64,000 bases of DNA from Musa acuminata AAA Group (taxonomy: Eukaryota; Streptophyta; Magnoliopsida; Zingiberales; Musaceae). How positions within the stretch are numbered: the stretch's first letter is position 1; each line of letters begins with the position of its first letter. Below the pieces are notes generated by a model. That model ran no database searches, had not been told where the DNA came from, and saw only the letters and a list, made by a program, of their open reading frames with translations. This document shows positions 9,992-21,803 of the stretch, piece by piece. Position numbers and translations under genes: made by a program. The stretch lies in the NCBI RefSeq assembly GCF_036884655.1, contig NC_088331.1:14089001-14153000 (forward strand), written 5' to 3'.

Positions 9992-11502
9992 TGTTGAATC
10001 TCGTATTTTGATGATGAAACCAATTAATAAGTTTTTATTATTTAATCTACATTTTGAGTGATGCAGGATGCTTCGATCAGGATGAGATAATTAAAGCAGG
10101 AAGAATCATAATGGGCTAGGGGAAAACATGTCAGAAAATTGGACGTTGAGCTAGAGGATCGATCGACGTATCAATAGAAGGCTTCGGGCTATAAATTTGG
10201 GCATCGGGCTAAGAAGAGCAGATATTGCGCTAAGGATATCAAAGTTGTGGAGTCAACTGGCCGATTGGGTAATAGGCTGCAAGAGAGGACGATGCGCTGA
10301 AGAATCAGACGAAGCTTCGAGGGACCAATGACATGCCGGACAACATGATTAATGCTTAGTATTAATTGTCTAGATCTAAGTATGTTTTACATGTGCAGGA
10401 TTAACTACGATAGCAAGGCATGAAGCGAAATGAAGTCTCGGAGTCAAGAACGTGATTTCATTAAGAGTTCGAGAGTTCGTCGGAAGTCCGGACGTTCGTC
10501 AGAAGTTTTGTCGGAACCAGCCGAGAAGTCTCGGAGCTTGCCAGAGAAGCTCGTTGGAACTCACCAAGAAGATCGTCGTGAAGTCTAGGAGCTTACCGAG
10601 AGTCCGCTGAAACATTGTCGAGACATTGTCGGAAGTTCACCGGAAGATCGCCGGAAGCTCGCCGGAGGAAACTAGACTTACGAACTTGTTTAGCTTAGAA
10701 TATGTCTTAGGAATCTAATTAGCACAAAATTGGGTTTGGATTTGGGCCAACCCAATTATGGGCCAGTTGGGCCCATGTAAGGTCTATGTTGGGCCCAATG
10801 AGAGGCCCAAACAGTACCCCAAGAGGTGACACCATTATAGCACAGTCTCCAAGACTGTGTTAGGCGGTGGTACTATCGGTCTGGGCGGTGGTACCACCCA
10901 GTGTCAGACTGACACTGGCGGTGGTACCGCCCGTGCCCGGGAAAACTAGGATGAGATATTTTTAGGCTCCAAGTTTGAATCAACTTAAAGCATATAAATA
11001 CCCCTCTCATCCCTGGTTAAAAGACACAAGCACAGAGAGTTTAAAAGCAGAAAAACGTTGTAGAAAACTCTTGTGAGAATCCTCCTCTAGTCTAAGTATT
11101 AGAATTCTGTAAGAGAGGAGTAAGTGCTTGTAAAGGTTGATTCCTAAACCTGAGAAAAGGAGAAGAGGGGTGTAAGAAGGAGGTTGATCTTCGCTTATTA
11201 AAGGAAGATCAATAGTGGATGCCGGTGGCCTCGATGGAAGAGGAATCGGTAGAGTGGATGTAGGTCATGATGACCAAACCACTATAAAATTGGTGTGTTC
11301 TCTGGTTTGCAATTACTTACTGTCATTTGCTTACTGCAAACCATGTTTACTTGCTTATTCCCTTCAATACATTTACGAACACATGTTTTAAGTTAAGTTT
11401 CCGAAATTAGTTTTCAACATACGAAAAGATTTAAAGAAGTTGACATGATTTTACCATTGCACTAATTCACCCCCCCTCTTAGTGCCGACCCCGTTCCTGA
11501 CA
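9992..11502 (+). mobile_element. 5' LTR of element B
   Basis: TGTTGAATCTCGTATTTTG to CCGTTCCTGACA, 1511 bp. The promoter palindromes have a GGTACC core (GGCGGTGGTACCACCC, about 10865-10935) instead of the GTGCAACC type of Z, C and D, so B is a different subfamily. A TATAAATA stands at about 10994. The end reads CTCTTAGTGCCGACCCCG. Confidence 0.8.
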
Positions 11503-11551
11503 ATTGATATCAGCACCTAGTTTTCTTATTTGATTTAACACCTAAAGAGAA

Positions 11552-12493
11552 ATGGCTCTTTTCGGCTTTTAAGAGGGTCACTCTCTCATTCGTCCTCCCT
11601 TTTTCAATAGGATGGACTACACTTATTGGAAAACTCAAATGAGAGTTTTCTCGCTTTCATTGGATTTAAATTTATAGAATATTATCGAAAAGGGATTTGA
11701 AATGTCTTCTCTTCCAATGAACAATTGGAATGATTTGGAGAAGAAGATATTTTCTCTAAATACAAAGGCTATGAATGCCTTATTTTATGCCTTAGACAAA
11801 AACGAGTTTAATCGGGTTTCTATGTGCGAAACAACTTTCGACATTTAGCACACTCTTAAAATCACACATGAAGGCACTAGCAAAGTTAAGGATTCTAAAG
11901 TTAATTTTTTAATGCATGATTTTAAACTTTTTCATATTAAACCAAGTGAAACTATTGTTGACATGTACACCTATTTTACGGATGTCATCAATAGTTTAAA
12001 AGCACTTGGTAAAAGTTTTTTGAATCTTGAACTTGTGAATAAAGTTTTATGCTCACTTTCTAAAACTTAGGATTCATAAGTAACTGCTGTTCAAGAATAA
12101 AAAAACTTGAACTATTTTCCTCTCGAAGAACTAATAGAGACTTTGATAACCAATGAAATGATGTGCAATGCATATAAAGAACTTGAGAACCACCTTCCAA
12201 AGAGCAGGAAGAATTTCGAACTTAAAATAATCGAAGACCACTCGAGCATAAGCTCAAGTGATGGTGAACTTGAACTCATCACTATGAAATTTAAAAAGTT
12301 CATTAAACAAAAATTAAAGAACAAAAAGAATGGAACTACTTGCTATAAACGTAAGAAGAAGTTGCCAAAAGACGAATCAAGCTCCTCCGAAGATGAGGAG
12401 AAAATCAACAAAGGCAAGGTGGCAAACTACACCTTAATGGCTTTCAACAATGAGGTAATCGAAACTCTCTTAATTTATTTCGAAATTACATGA
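11552..12493 (+). pseudogene. B gag, broken
   Basis: Starts MALFGF then a stop. Homology runs through YWKTQMRVFSLS, NDLEKKIFSLNTKAMNALF, KPSETIVDMYTYF and FPLEELIETLI to the acidic tail DESSSSEDEEK. Several in-frame stops occur, for example in the positions of DIWHT and TWDS. The longest open piece is 12107-12493 (128 codons). No intact zinc knuckle is seen (TCYKRKKK only). It ends before a noncoding spacer rather than continuing into protease. Confidence 0.75.
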
Positions 12494-14843
12494 TGCTTTT
12501 CATGATGCATTTCCTTTTTTTTGTTTAGAAAAAATATTTTTCTTGAAAAATTATATGTTTAATAATGTAATGAAAATGCAAAAAGTGGGATATGTTATCT
12601 TTCTAGTGATCATGAAAATTGTATGTTTTGTGATAAACAAATGAAATGATTTTTATTAAAAATGACTTAAGAAACCATGCTATATGTGTTTAAGAAATAA
12701 TGTGTATCTTGATGATTTTCATATTCTTTGTGATTAAAAATGCTTTATTTTTAATGAAATCATGCTTGATAATTTAATGCATAATGATCATGCTTAATGA
12801 GTTTTTATTTCAAAATTATGCATGATGATTTTTGGCTTATTGATCTTTGTTGCAATGAAAGTTCTTTTTTGGTTTTTAAACAATTGATGCATGTCTTTTG
12901 TATGGAAACTAAGCATGAAAAGTTAGATTCACCTAAAAAGAAACAAAATGATCTTGATGGAAAATGCTTTATGAAATCAATTTCGTTGATGCATAATGAT
13001 GTAATATGTAATGAAAATATTAAAAGTTTTGGTATGATGCTAGGTGATTTTATACTATGCATGAGATTTAAAAATTATGCATGATGATTTTTGCAATTTA
13101 TGCCTTATTGATCTTTGATGTAATAAATCTTGCACTTTCGATTTTAAAATATTGATGCATTTATTTATTTGACAAAAATAAAATAAATCACATGAATTGA
13201 AACAACTAAAAGAGGATTGGTTTCACCTTGAAAGATTTCTTTTTGAGTTTTCCAAAAAGGAGATTAATGAATCTATTTGTATCACTTTTGTGAATCTCTT
13301 GAAAATGATTTTGAAAATAATTTTGATGATTTAAATTTGAATAAATTTTTATCCAAATCATGATCTTGATTCCTTGATATTTACAAATTAAGATTTATTA
13401 TGAATCAAGATTTTTCATTAATCGTTCTCCTACGATTATTCTTGGTATTTTATTTAAAGAAGAGATTTACTATATAAATCATGTCTTTCAGTATTCAAGT
13501 GGTCTTACCTTTCATGACATGATTTCTTTGTATTTATGGCTTGTATGTCTTGAAATGATTTGGGATGATACATGCAACACTATGATTTTTCCCTTAGATA
13601 AAAATGCATGCAACACTATGATTTTCTTTAATGATGTCAAAATCAATATTTATCATTTTCTGAAATGATACTCTAGAATGATGATTTAGAATCATACATG
13701 TAATGATGATTTTATATTATATACATGATGATTGGTATTATGCATATAATACTTCAACTTATGATAATGATGCATGCAATGATGAAATATTCATGATGAA
13801 AAATTATTTTTATATTCATGACTTGATTTTTCATCTTTGTTATTTACCTTTGTCATGCTTTGAAAATTATTGTAAAGGGAAAAGAATTACAACATTGTAT
13901 TCTTCCCTTCTTTTTGACATTGACAAAGGGGGAGAAATATCGCTAGCTCATCTTGCAAAATTTAGAAATTTGTACTTTACAAAGGAAGCAAAATACTTGC
14001 TCATCTAAAAAGATGCAAAAATCTTGTCAACTTTCATGTGTAAAATTTGCTAGATCACAAATTGTAAGGAGAAAAACTTTTTAGGAAGTAAAGTTGCTAG
14101 CTTATTCAAAAATGATGCATGCAAAACTTATGATTTTATTATGATTATGTATTTGATGTATTGCATATCATGTATGAGAATCATGATTAAAATTGCATTG
14201 ACTTGAATTAAATTTAAATTCAAGGTTTATCTCAATTATGATATATTGAAATAAGAATGACACTTTATTTTTATCATAATTTGAAAATTGATGAATTGCA
14301 CCATTGTTTTGTTATTCCTCTCTTTTGCCAATGACAAAGGGGGAGAAAGAATTTCTAGTGTGCACATCATGAAAAGCGGCAAACTTGTTAGCTTACACAA
14401 GTTAAAAAGATGCAAAAATATGTTAGCTTGCTCATCTCAAAAGAGAAGCAAAGATTGCTAACTTGCATATTTCAAAAAGCAAAAGTTGCCTTCTTGAACA
14501 TCTCAAAATTGCTAGCTTGTATGTTTTAAAATGCTGTAAAATTATTGCTAGTTTGCATAATGATAAAATTGAAAATTATGTTTATTATGCAATGATTTGA
14601 ACTTATATTCCAAACACATGAAAGGTACACTTCTCATTTTTGTTGATGACAATGGGGGAGAAGTATGATCGTGTAATACATGATGACGTGTTGCAAATAT
14701 TTATGATGAAATTTGCAATGACTTGAATTCAGCTTGAATTCAAGGTTCTATCAATATGACATATTGATAGGGGGAGTTTGTTTAAACTCCGAGAGTTAAG
14801 ATTAACTCCATCATCAATTGGTTGTCATCATCAAAAAGGAGAT
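12494..14843 (+). other. B internal spacer with repeated polypurine tracts, pol absent
   Basis: Very AT-rich, about 2.35 kb. Repeated words ATGCATGATGATTTTT occur near 12818 and 13077. A short NESICITF-like echo of the integrase tail lies at about 13260. Purine tracts GACAAAGGGGGAGAAA stand at about 13921-13936 and 14332-14347, with GATGACAATGGGGGAGAAG at about 14645 and TAGGGGGAG at about 14768. Between them are degenerate repeats of TTGCTAGCTTGCACATCT type. The reduced final tract AAAAAGGAGA abuts the LTR at 14843. ORFs such as 12797-13084 and 13703-14008 are chance readings. Confidence 0.6.
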
Positions 14844-16401
14844 TGTTGAATCTCATATTTTGGTGATAAAACCAATTGATAAGTGTTTATGATTTAATCT
14901 GTGTTTTGAGTGACGCAGGATGCTTCGATCAGGATGAGATAATTAAAGTAGGACGATTCATGTTGGGCCAGGGGAAAACATGTAAGAAGATTGGACGCCG
15001 AGCCGGAGGATCAATCGACGTATTGACAGAAGGCTTCAAGCCATGGATTCAGGCATCGGGCCAAGAAGAGCAGATATTGTGCCAAGGATATCGGAGTTGC
15101 GAAGTCAACTGGTTGATTGAGCAATATGCTACATGAGAGGACGATGCGCCGAAGAATCGAACGAAGCGTCGAGGGACCAATAGCATACCGAACAACATGA
15201 TTAATGCTTAGAATTAATTGTCTGGACTGAAGTATATTTTATATGTGTAGGATTAACTATGATAGCACGACATGATGCAAAATGAAGTCCTAGAGTCAAG
15301 GACGTGATTTCGTTGGGAGTTCGAGAGTTCGTCGAAAGTCCGGACGTTCGTCGGAAGTTCTGTCTGAACCAGCCAAGAAGTCTCGGAGCTTACCAAAGAA
15401 GCTCATCGGAACTCACCAAGAAGATCGTCGTGAAGTCCAGAAGCTTGCTGAGAGTCCGTTGGAACATTATCGAGAGATCATCGAAAGTTCATCGGAAGAT
15501 CGCTAGAAGCTCGCCGGAAGAAACTAGACTTATGGACTTGTTTAGCTTAGAATATGTCTTAAGAATCATAATTAGCACGTAATTAGGTTTAGATTTGGGC
15601 CAACCCAATTATGGGCCAATTGGGCCCATGTAAGGATTGTGTTGGGCCCAATGAGAGGCCCAAATAGTACCCCAAGAGGTGACACCGTCATGGCACAATC
15701 TCCAAGACTATGTCATGTGATGGTACCACCAGTCTAGGTGGTAGTACCACCTAGACACAACCTCCGAGAGGCTGTAGGTGGTGGTACCGCCTAGTGTTAG
15801 ACTGACACTAGCGATGGTACCGCCCAACGCAGGTGGTGGTACAACCCGTGCCCGGGAAACCCGGGATAAGATGTTTTTAGGCTTCAAGTTTGAATCAACT
15901 TGAAGCCTATAAATACCCTTCTCATCCCTGGTTAAAAGACACAAGCACAGAGAGTTTAAAAGTAGAAAAATACTGTAGAAATCTCTTGTGAGAATCCTCC
16001 TCTAGTCTAAGTGTTAGAATTCTATAAGAGAGGAGTGAGTGCTTGTAAAGGTTGACTCCTAAACCTGAGAAAAGGAGAAGAGGGGTGTAAGAAGGAGGTT
16101 GATCTTCGCATATTAAAGGAAGATCAATAGTGGATGCTGGTGGCCTCGATGGAAGAGGAATCGGCATAGTGGATGTAGGTCACGATGACCGAACCATTAT
16201 AAAATTGGCGTATTCTCTAGTTTGCATTTACTTCTTGCCATTTACTTACTGCAAACCATTTTTACTTGCTTACTACCTTCAATACATTTATGAACACGTG
16301 TTTCAAGTTAAGTTTCTGAAATCGGTTTTCAACATACGAAAAGATTTAACTAAGTTGACGTGATTTCACGTGTTCTCTTAGTGCCGACCCCGTTCTTGAC
16401 A
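14844..16401 (+). mobile_element. 3' LTR of element B
   Basis: TGTTGAATCTCATATTTTG to CCGTTCTTGACA, 1558 bp. It is alignable along its length with 9992-11502, but point differences and small indels are common, and it holds an extra GGTACC palindrome block (15715-15845). The near-repeat of GTGAT/GTGAC outside the pair marks it as the right end of B. Confidence 0.8.
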
Positions 16402-17193
16402 GTGACCATAGTGGTGAATTTAAAATTCATGATTTTCAAGATTTTTATGATTTAAATGCGTATAACCATAATTTCTCTACTTTAAGAAATCCATAACAAA
16501 ATATAGTTGTTTAGAGAAAAAATAAGAGTTTATAAGAGATGGCAAGAAATATGCTTAATGAACAGAGCTTATCCAAATATTTTTAGGTCTAAACCGTTAA
16601 CACAGTATGCTATATCATAAACAGGATTCTCGTAAAATCACTACTATCTATAACTTCTTATGAACTATGAAACAATAAAAGACCAAATATTTCATATTTT
16701 AAAGTTTTTAGTTATAAATATTTTATTTTTAATGAAAATGATGCCTTAGAAAAATATGATGCTAATTCTAATAAAGATATTTTTCTTGGATATTCCTCCA
16801 TTTCTAAAGCTTATCGAGTTTTTAATAAAAGAACCTTGGTTATCGAGGAATCTATCTATGTTATTTTTAATGAGATTTTCAAATTTAAGAAAAATAATTT
16901 TGACAATGATTTTGATTTTGATATTTTGAATTTGAATGAAAATTCTCCTCTCCCAAACAACTTGGATGCATCTACTTCCAAAGAATCCTTACTTAAGGAA
17001 TGGAAGTATGTATATGTTCATCCCAAGGAGCTAATCATTAGAGATACATCAAAATATGTACAAACTCGTTCTTCATTTAAATTTTTTTTGTGCTAATAGT
17101 ATCTTTTTATCTCATAAATGCATTGACGATGTTCTATAAAATGACTCCTGGGATTTTGTAATACATGAAGAGTTAAATCAATTTGAGAGAAAT
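16402..17193 (+). pseudogene. A0 integrase C-terminal part and start of reverse transcriptase
   Basis: Continues A0 integrase after B: HSGEFKIHDFQDF, then NHNFSTLRNP, QNIVV, MARNMLNEQSL, CYIINRILV, YELWNNKRPNISYFKVF-like and DIFLGYSSISKAYRVFNKR. It then runs through an acidic linker to DSWDFVIHEELNQFERN, where C is inserted. The last catalytic Glu of the integrase D,D,E triad lies in the EMAR/ERKN region, which here has stops (VV then stop, RKN). The open piece 16836-17096 is only a fragment of this frame. Confidence 0.75.
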
Positions 17194-18960
17194 TGTTGAA
17201 TCTCGGATTTTGATGATGAAGTCAATTGTCATTTGTTGTCTAATCTATGTGTTGAGATAAGTGTGCAGGATTAACTACGATGAAAGTTAGACATGCAGCA
17301 GGAGTTGCGCCGGAGTCAAGACAATGATCACGTTGGGAGTTCGAGAGTTCGACGGAAGTTCGGACAATCGTCGGAGGTTTTGCGGGAACAAATCAAAGAA
17401 GTCCATAAGCTTGCCAAAAGAAGCTCGTCGAAACTCGCCAAGTGGATCGTCGCAAGTCCAGGAGTTTGCCGGAAGTCCGCAGGAGCATCACCGAGGGTTC
17501 ATCGGATGATCGACGGAAGTTCGCCAGAAACTCGCCGGAAGAAGCGATTGACGCACCGGAGCAAGCTGCAGAAATTGTCTTAGGATTTATCGTAGTTAGC
17601 ATAATGATTAAGTTGGAAATGGGAGGTGATCCCATTAGCTTAATCTTGGGGAAATTGGGCCCCTGAAAAACCCAAATTAAGTCGAATAGATCTACCCATT
17701 CGGACCCTGATTGCTGTGGGAGGTACAATCGCCCAAGCCAGGAGGTAGCACCGCTTGGGCTAAGTCTCCCAGGGAGACTGGGCAGTGCAACCGCCCCAGC
17801 CAGGAGGTAGCACCGCCTAGGCTCAGTCTCCGAGCGAGACTGGGCGGTGCAACCTCCCCTGACAGGAGGTAGCACCGCCTGAGCTCAGTCTTCGAGCTCT
17901 AGCAGGCAGTGCAACCGCCCCAATCAGGAGGTGCAACCGCCTGAGCTCGGTCTTCGAGCTCTGGCAGAGAGGTGCAACCGCCCCTGATAGAGGTGGCACC
18001 GCCCAGAGGCTCAGTCTTCGAGCTCTGCCAGGTGGTGCAACCGCCCCAGTCAGGAGGTGCAACCGCCTGATCCCGGAATTCTGGGAATTGACAGTTTTGA
18101 GCTCCAAATTTGAACTGGGTTGGGGCCTATAAATACCCCACCCATTCAGCACTGAATGAACATAACTTACACTCGAAATCTTGATCTCTTTCTGTGATTC
18201 TTAGAGCTCAAAATTGTTGTAAAGGCCAAAAGTTCTCCTCCCTCTGTTCTTCAAAGTTTTGAGTTGTAAAGAGAGGAGAGAAAATTTCTGTAAGGGTTGT
18301 CTCCTAAGCCCGTCAAAAGGAGTGAAACTGTAAAAGGGTGGTTGGCCTTCGTCTATTTAAGGAAGGCCTCTAGTTGACGTCGGTGACCTCGTCGGTGGAG
18401 GAAGCCAAAAGTGGAGTAGGTCAAGATCGACCGAACCACTCTAAATCTCGGTTTGCATTTACTTTGAGCATATTATCTTTACTGCAAACCTCCTTTGAAG
18501 CTTACTGCTTTCTGCGCATACACGATCGGGTTTCAAGCTTTGCACTTTCCGAATCAGCGTTTAGACGTAAATCTGCTTTTTCGTACGATCATCATATTTC
18601 AGATTATGTTTACGTTTTGATTTTTACCATAACTGCAAACTACCTTTATACCCTTGCTTAAACAGCATCTCGCCTAATCAAGTGATTTAGGAATCAGCAT
18701 TTAGACGTAAATCAGTTTCTTCATACGAACGTCGTATTTCAGTTTGCGCTTATATTCTGGTTTTCATCATAACTGCAAACTGCCTTCATAGATTGACTTT
18801 AACATCATCTTGCTTGATCTTAAGTTAAAGTAATCTTAAAATCGGCTTTCAAACATAAATCATTTTTATCGTTCGAACGCAGTTTCGTTTTAATTGCAGA
18901 AAGTTTTCCGCTGCACTAATTCACCCCCCCCCCCCCTCTTAGTGCTCTTGATCCTAACAA
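17194..18960 (+). mobile_element. 5' LTR of element C
   Basis: 1767 bp, TGTTGAATCTCGG to GATCCTAACA, with the palindrome array 17715-18065, TATAAATA at about 18128 and only isolated copies of the CGTTTAGACGTAAATCTG unit (18558-18576 and a decayed one near 18697). It is the same family as Z and D. Confidence 0.88.
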
Positions 18961-18961
18961 T

Positions 18962-18973
18962 TGGTATCAGAGC
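18962..18973 (+). other. Primer binding site of element C
   Basis: TGGTATCAGAGC, one base after the LTR end, matches the 3' end of plant initiator tRNA-Met in complement, the standard primer for plant copia elements. Decayed versions follow the LTRs of A1 (from 7577) and B (from about 11504). Confidence 0.85.
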
Positions 18974-19009
18974 AGGGTTAACTCTCTAACGGATTAAAAC
19001 CCAAGAGAG

Positions 19010-20484
19010 ATGGCATACGTCGGAAACCAAGAGGGCCATTCTATTACACGTCCACCCATGTTCAGTGGGACGGACTACACCTATTGGAAGACCCGAATGA
19101 GGATCTTTCTTATTTCTATGGATTTTGAACTTTAGAATCTTGTCGAAAACGGATTTTTGAAGTCTTCTCTTCTAATGATCGATTGGAATGAATTGGAGAA
19201 GAAGGCTTTCGCTCTTAATGCAAAGGTTATGATTGCCTTATTTTGTGCACTTGATAAAAACGAGTTTAACCATGTTTCAACTTGTGAAACCACATTTGAT
19301 ATTTGGCACACACTCAAAGTGACTCACGAAGGCACAAGTAGAGTGAAAGAGTCAAAAATCAATCTTCTGTTACATTCTTTCGAACTTTTCCGGATGAAAC
19401 CGAGTGAAACCATTGGCGACATGTTTACTCGTTTCACGGATGTCGTCAATGGTCTAAAAGGACTCAGAAAAAGTTTTTCGGATTTTGAGCTCGTAAATAA
19501 GATTCTAAGATCCCTTCCTAAGAGTTGGGATCCTAAAGTCACTGCTATTCAAGAGGCAAAAGATCTACGCAACTTCCCTCTTGAAGAACTAATCGGGTCA
19601 TTAATGACCTACGAGATGACTTGTAAAGCTCATGAAGAGCAAGAAGACATCCTTCAAAGAACAGGAAGGATATGACACTTAAAACTTCAGAAGGCCACTT
19701 GAGAGAAAACTCAAGTGATGAGGACTGTGATGATGACTTGGCACTTCTAACAAGAAAATTTAAAAAATTCTTTAAAAGAAACAAGTTTAAGGATGACGCA
19801 AAAAATAAACTTGAACCCAAGAAGGACCAAGTTATTTGCTATGAGTGCAAAAAGCCGGGACACTACAAGAGTAATTGTCCCCAAGCCAAGAAGAGAACAT
19901 CCAAGAAGAAGGCGCTCAAAGCAACATGGGATGATTCGAGCGCATCCGAAGAAGAGGAGTCCAACACCGAGCAAGTTGCTCATTATGCCTTAATGGCCAT
20001 CGGAGATGAGGTAACAAATTTAATTGATGCAGATTTACCTTATCATGAATTATTAAATGCTTTCCATGAATTATTTGATGAATGTAAGACAATTAGTAGA
20101 AAATACAAATTTCTAAAAAAGGAGCATGATAGTCTTATTTGTAATTTTGATAAGTTAAAAGCTGAACATCATGATAGTTTAAGCTCATGCATAAAATGTC
20201 ATGATCTAGAAACTCTCCAAAAGGAAATTTTGCTACTTAAGGACACCTTGAAGAAATTCGAGGTTGGTAGCAAGTCATTAAACATGATCCTTGCAAACAA
20301 GGGTCACGTTCCCAAAAGAAGTGGAATTGGATTTGTGAGAAGTCCTCACCAAAATCCAACCACCTTCATAAAAGGCCCCATCTTACATGTTCGACATCAA
20401 AACAAATGCAACTTTTGTTACAAATTTGGACACAAGACGCATTATTGTCCATTCAAGAAAATTAGTCCAAACAAATTGATCTAG
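19010..20484 (+). pseudogene. C gag with two zinc knuckles, nearly intact
   Basis: Starts MAYVGNQEGHSITRPPMFSG. The copia gag core runs to LEELIGSLMTYEMTC, then an acidic and basic linker, CYECKKPGHYKSNCPQ (about 19847-19894, a perfect CX2CX4HX4C), a long helical stretch rich in Lys and Glu, and a second knuckle CNFCYKFGHKTHYCPF (about 20406-20453). Damage is slight: TAG at 19133-19135 in place of a Trp codon, a one-base frameshift near 19660 (the frame changes between 19675 and 19672), and a stop at 20482-20484, again at a Trp position before VPKGT. Two TGG to TAG changes fit methylation-driven decay. As an element protein it would package RNA; here it is broken. Confidence 0.85.
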
Positions 20485-20758
20485 GTTCCTAAAGGAACCA
20501 TGATAAATTCTATGCAACATGATAGATAATGTAGATTTATTTGTGAGACACCCAAAAGCAAATGGGTACCTAAAAATCATCCCTTCTTGTAAAAACATTA
20601 AAATTTTAGGCTGGAGCAAGAAATAATATTCTGCTCCTTGATTCTCGATAGTCATGACCCAAGATCCAAAAAGGAACTCGCAATGCTCTCTAGCCTAAAT
20701 AACAGATGGAGATTATAAATTTAAAATCACAAATGCGATTTAGATACAAATGCGAGTT
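20485..20758 (+). pseudogene. C pol-replacement remnant and deletion junction
   Basis: After gag come WVPKNHPF and then the same non-pol sequence seen at 1-119 of element Z. It stops at about 20700-20755, where the sequence jumps into the middle of the 3' LTR. The deletion removed everything Z holds between its positions of about 119 and 3342 plus the LTR's first part. The shared junction shows C came from a pol-less family like Z. Confidence 0.6.
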
Positions 20759-21803
20759 AGGAGGTGCAACCGCCGGAGCTCGGTCTTCGAGCTCTGGCAG
20801 AGAGGTGCAACCGCCCCTGACAGAGGTGGCACTGCCTAGAGGCTCAGTCTTCGAGCTCTGCCAGGCGATGCAACCGCCCCAGTCAGGAGGTGCAACCGCC
20901 TGATCCCGGAATTCTGGGAATTGACAGTTTTGAGCTCCAAATTTGAACTGGGTTGGGGCTTATAAATACCCCACCCATTCAGCACTGAATGAACATAACT
21001 TACACTCGAAATCTTGATCTCTTTCTGTGATTCTTAGAGCTCAAAATTGTTGTAAAGGCCAAAAGTTCTCCTCCCTCTATTCTTCAAAGTTTTGAGTTGT
21101 AAAGAGAGGAGAGAAAATTTCTATAAGGGTTGTCTCCTAAGCCCGTCAAAAGGAGTGAAACTGTAAAAGGGTGGTTGGCCTTTGCCTATTGAAGGAAGGC
21201 CTCTAGTTGACGTCGGTGACCTCGTCGGTGGAGGAAGCCAAAAGTGGAGTAGGTCAAGATCGACCGAACCACTCTAAATCTCGGTTTTCATTTACTTTGA
21301 GCATATTATCTTTACTGCAAACCTCCTTTGAAGCTTACTGCTTTCTGCGCATATACGATCGGGTTTCAAGCTTTGCACTTTCTGAATCAGCGTTTAGACG
21401 TAAATCTGCTTTTTCGTACGATCATCATATTTCAGATTACGTTTACATTTTGATTTTTACCATAACTGCAAACTGCCTTTATACCCTTGCTTAAACAGCA
21501 TCTCACCTAATCAAGTGATTTACAAATCAGCATTTAGACGTAAATCAGTTTCTTCATACGAACGTCGTATTTCAGTTTGCGCTTATATTCTGGTTTTCAT
21601 CATAACTACAAACTGCCTTCATAGATTGACTTTAACATCATCTTGCTTGATCTTAAGTTAAAGTAATCTTAGAATCGGCTTTCAAACAGAAATCATTTTT
21701 ATCGTTCGAACGCAGTTTCGTTTTAATTGCAGAAAGTTTTCCACTGCACTAATTCACCCCCCCCCCCCCCCCCCCCCCCTTCTTATTGCTCTTGATCCTA
21801 ACA
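20759..21803 (+). mobile_element. 3' LTR of element C, 5'-truncated
   Basis: Matches 17927-18960, ends in a C-run of about 20 and then CTTGATCCTAACA, followed by the duplication GAAAT. The longer C-run accounts for most of the length difference from the 5' LTR. Confidence 0.88.

Larger units (their letters stand above)
9992..16401 (+). mobile_element. Element B, non-autonomous Sirevirus inserted in A0 integrase
   Basis: It has paired LTRs (9992-11502 and 14844-16401), a decayed primer site ATTGATATCAGCACC after the first, a gag remnant and then about 2.3 kb without pol. The flanks are GTGAT (9987-9991) and GTGAC (16402-16406), a 5-bp duplication with one change. Removing B restores the integrase reading IRSDHSGEF of A0. 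B is therefore younger than A0, but the stops in its gag mean it is no longer young. Confidence 0.85.
17194..21803 (+). mobile_element. Element C, deleted Sirevirus inserted in A0 reverse transcriptase
   Basis: The 5' LTR is 17194-18960, the primer site TGGTATCAGAGC 18962-18973, gag 19010-20484, a short pol-replacement remnant follows to about 20755, and the 3' LTR (20759-21803) lacks its first roughly 733 bp. The 5-bp duplication GAAAT is exact at 17189-17193 and 21804-21808, and A0 reads FERNKV across it. By eye the LTR overlap of about 1030 bp has roughly two dozen differences (about 2.5%), so C is the youngest Sirevirus copy in A0. Confidence 0.9.

Noticed and set aside
17393..17875. 160-codon minus-strand ORF in an LTR, and similar ones at 23459-23776 and 58434-58898
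   Set aside because: They recur in the same place in several LTR copies, as antisense readings of the GC-rich LTR body, and change with each copy's palindromes.
18962..18973. Part of a tRNA gene, suggested by the tRNA-like sequence after LTR ends
   Set aside because: Only the 12-base primer complement is present, at the same place after several LTRs; no cloverleaf can be formed.
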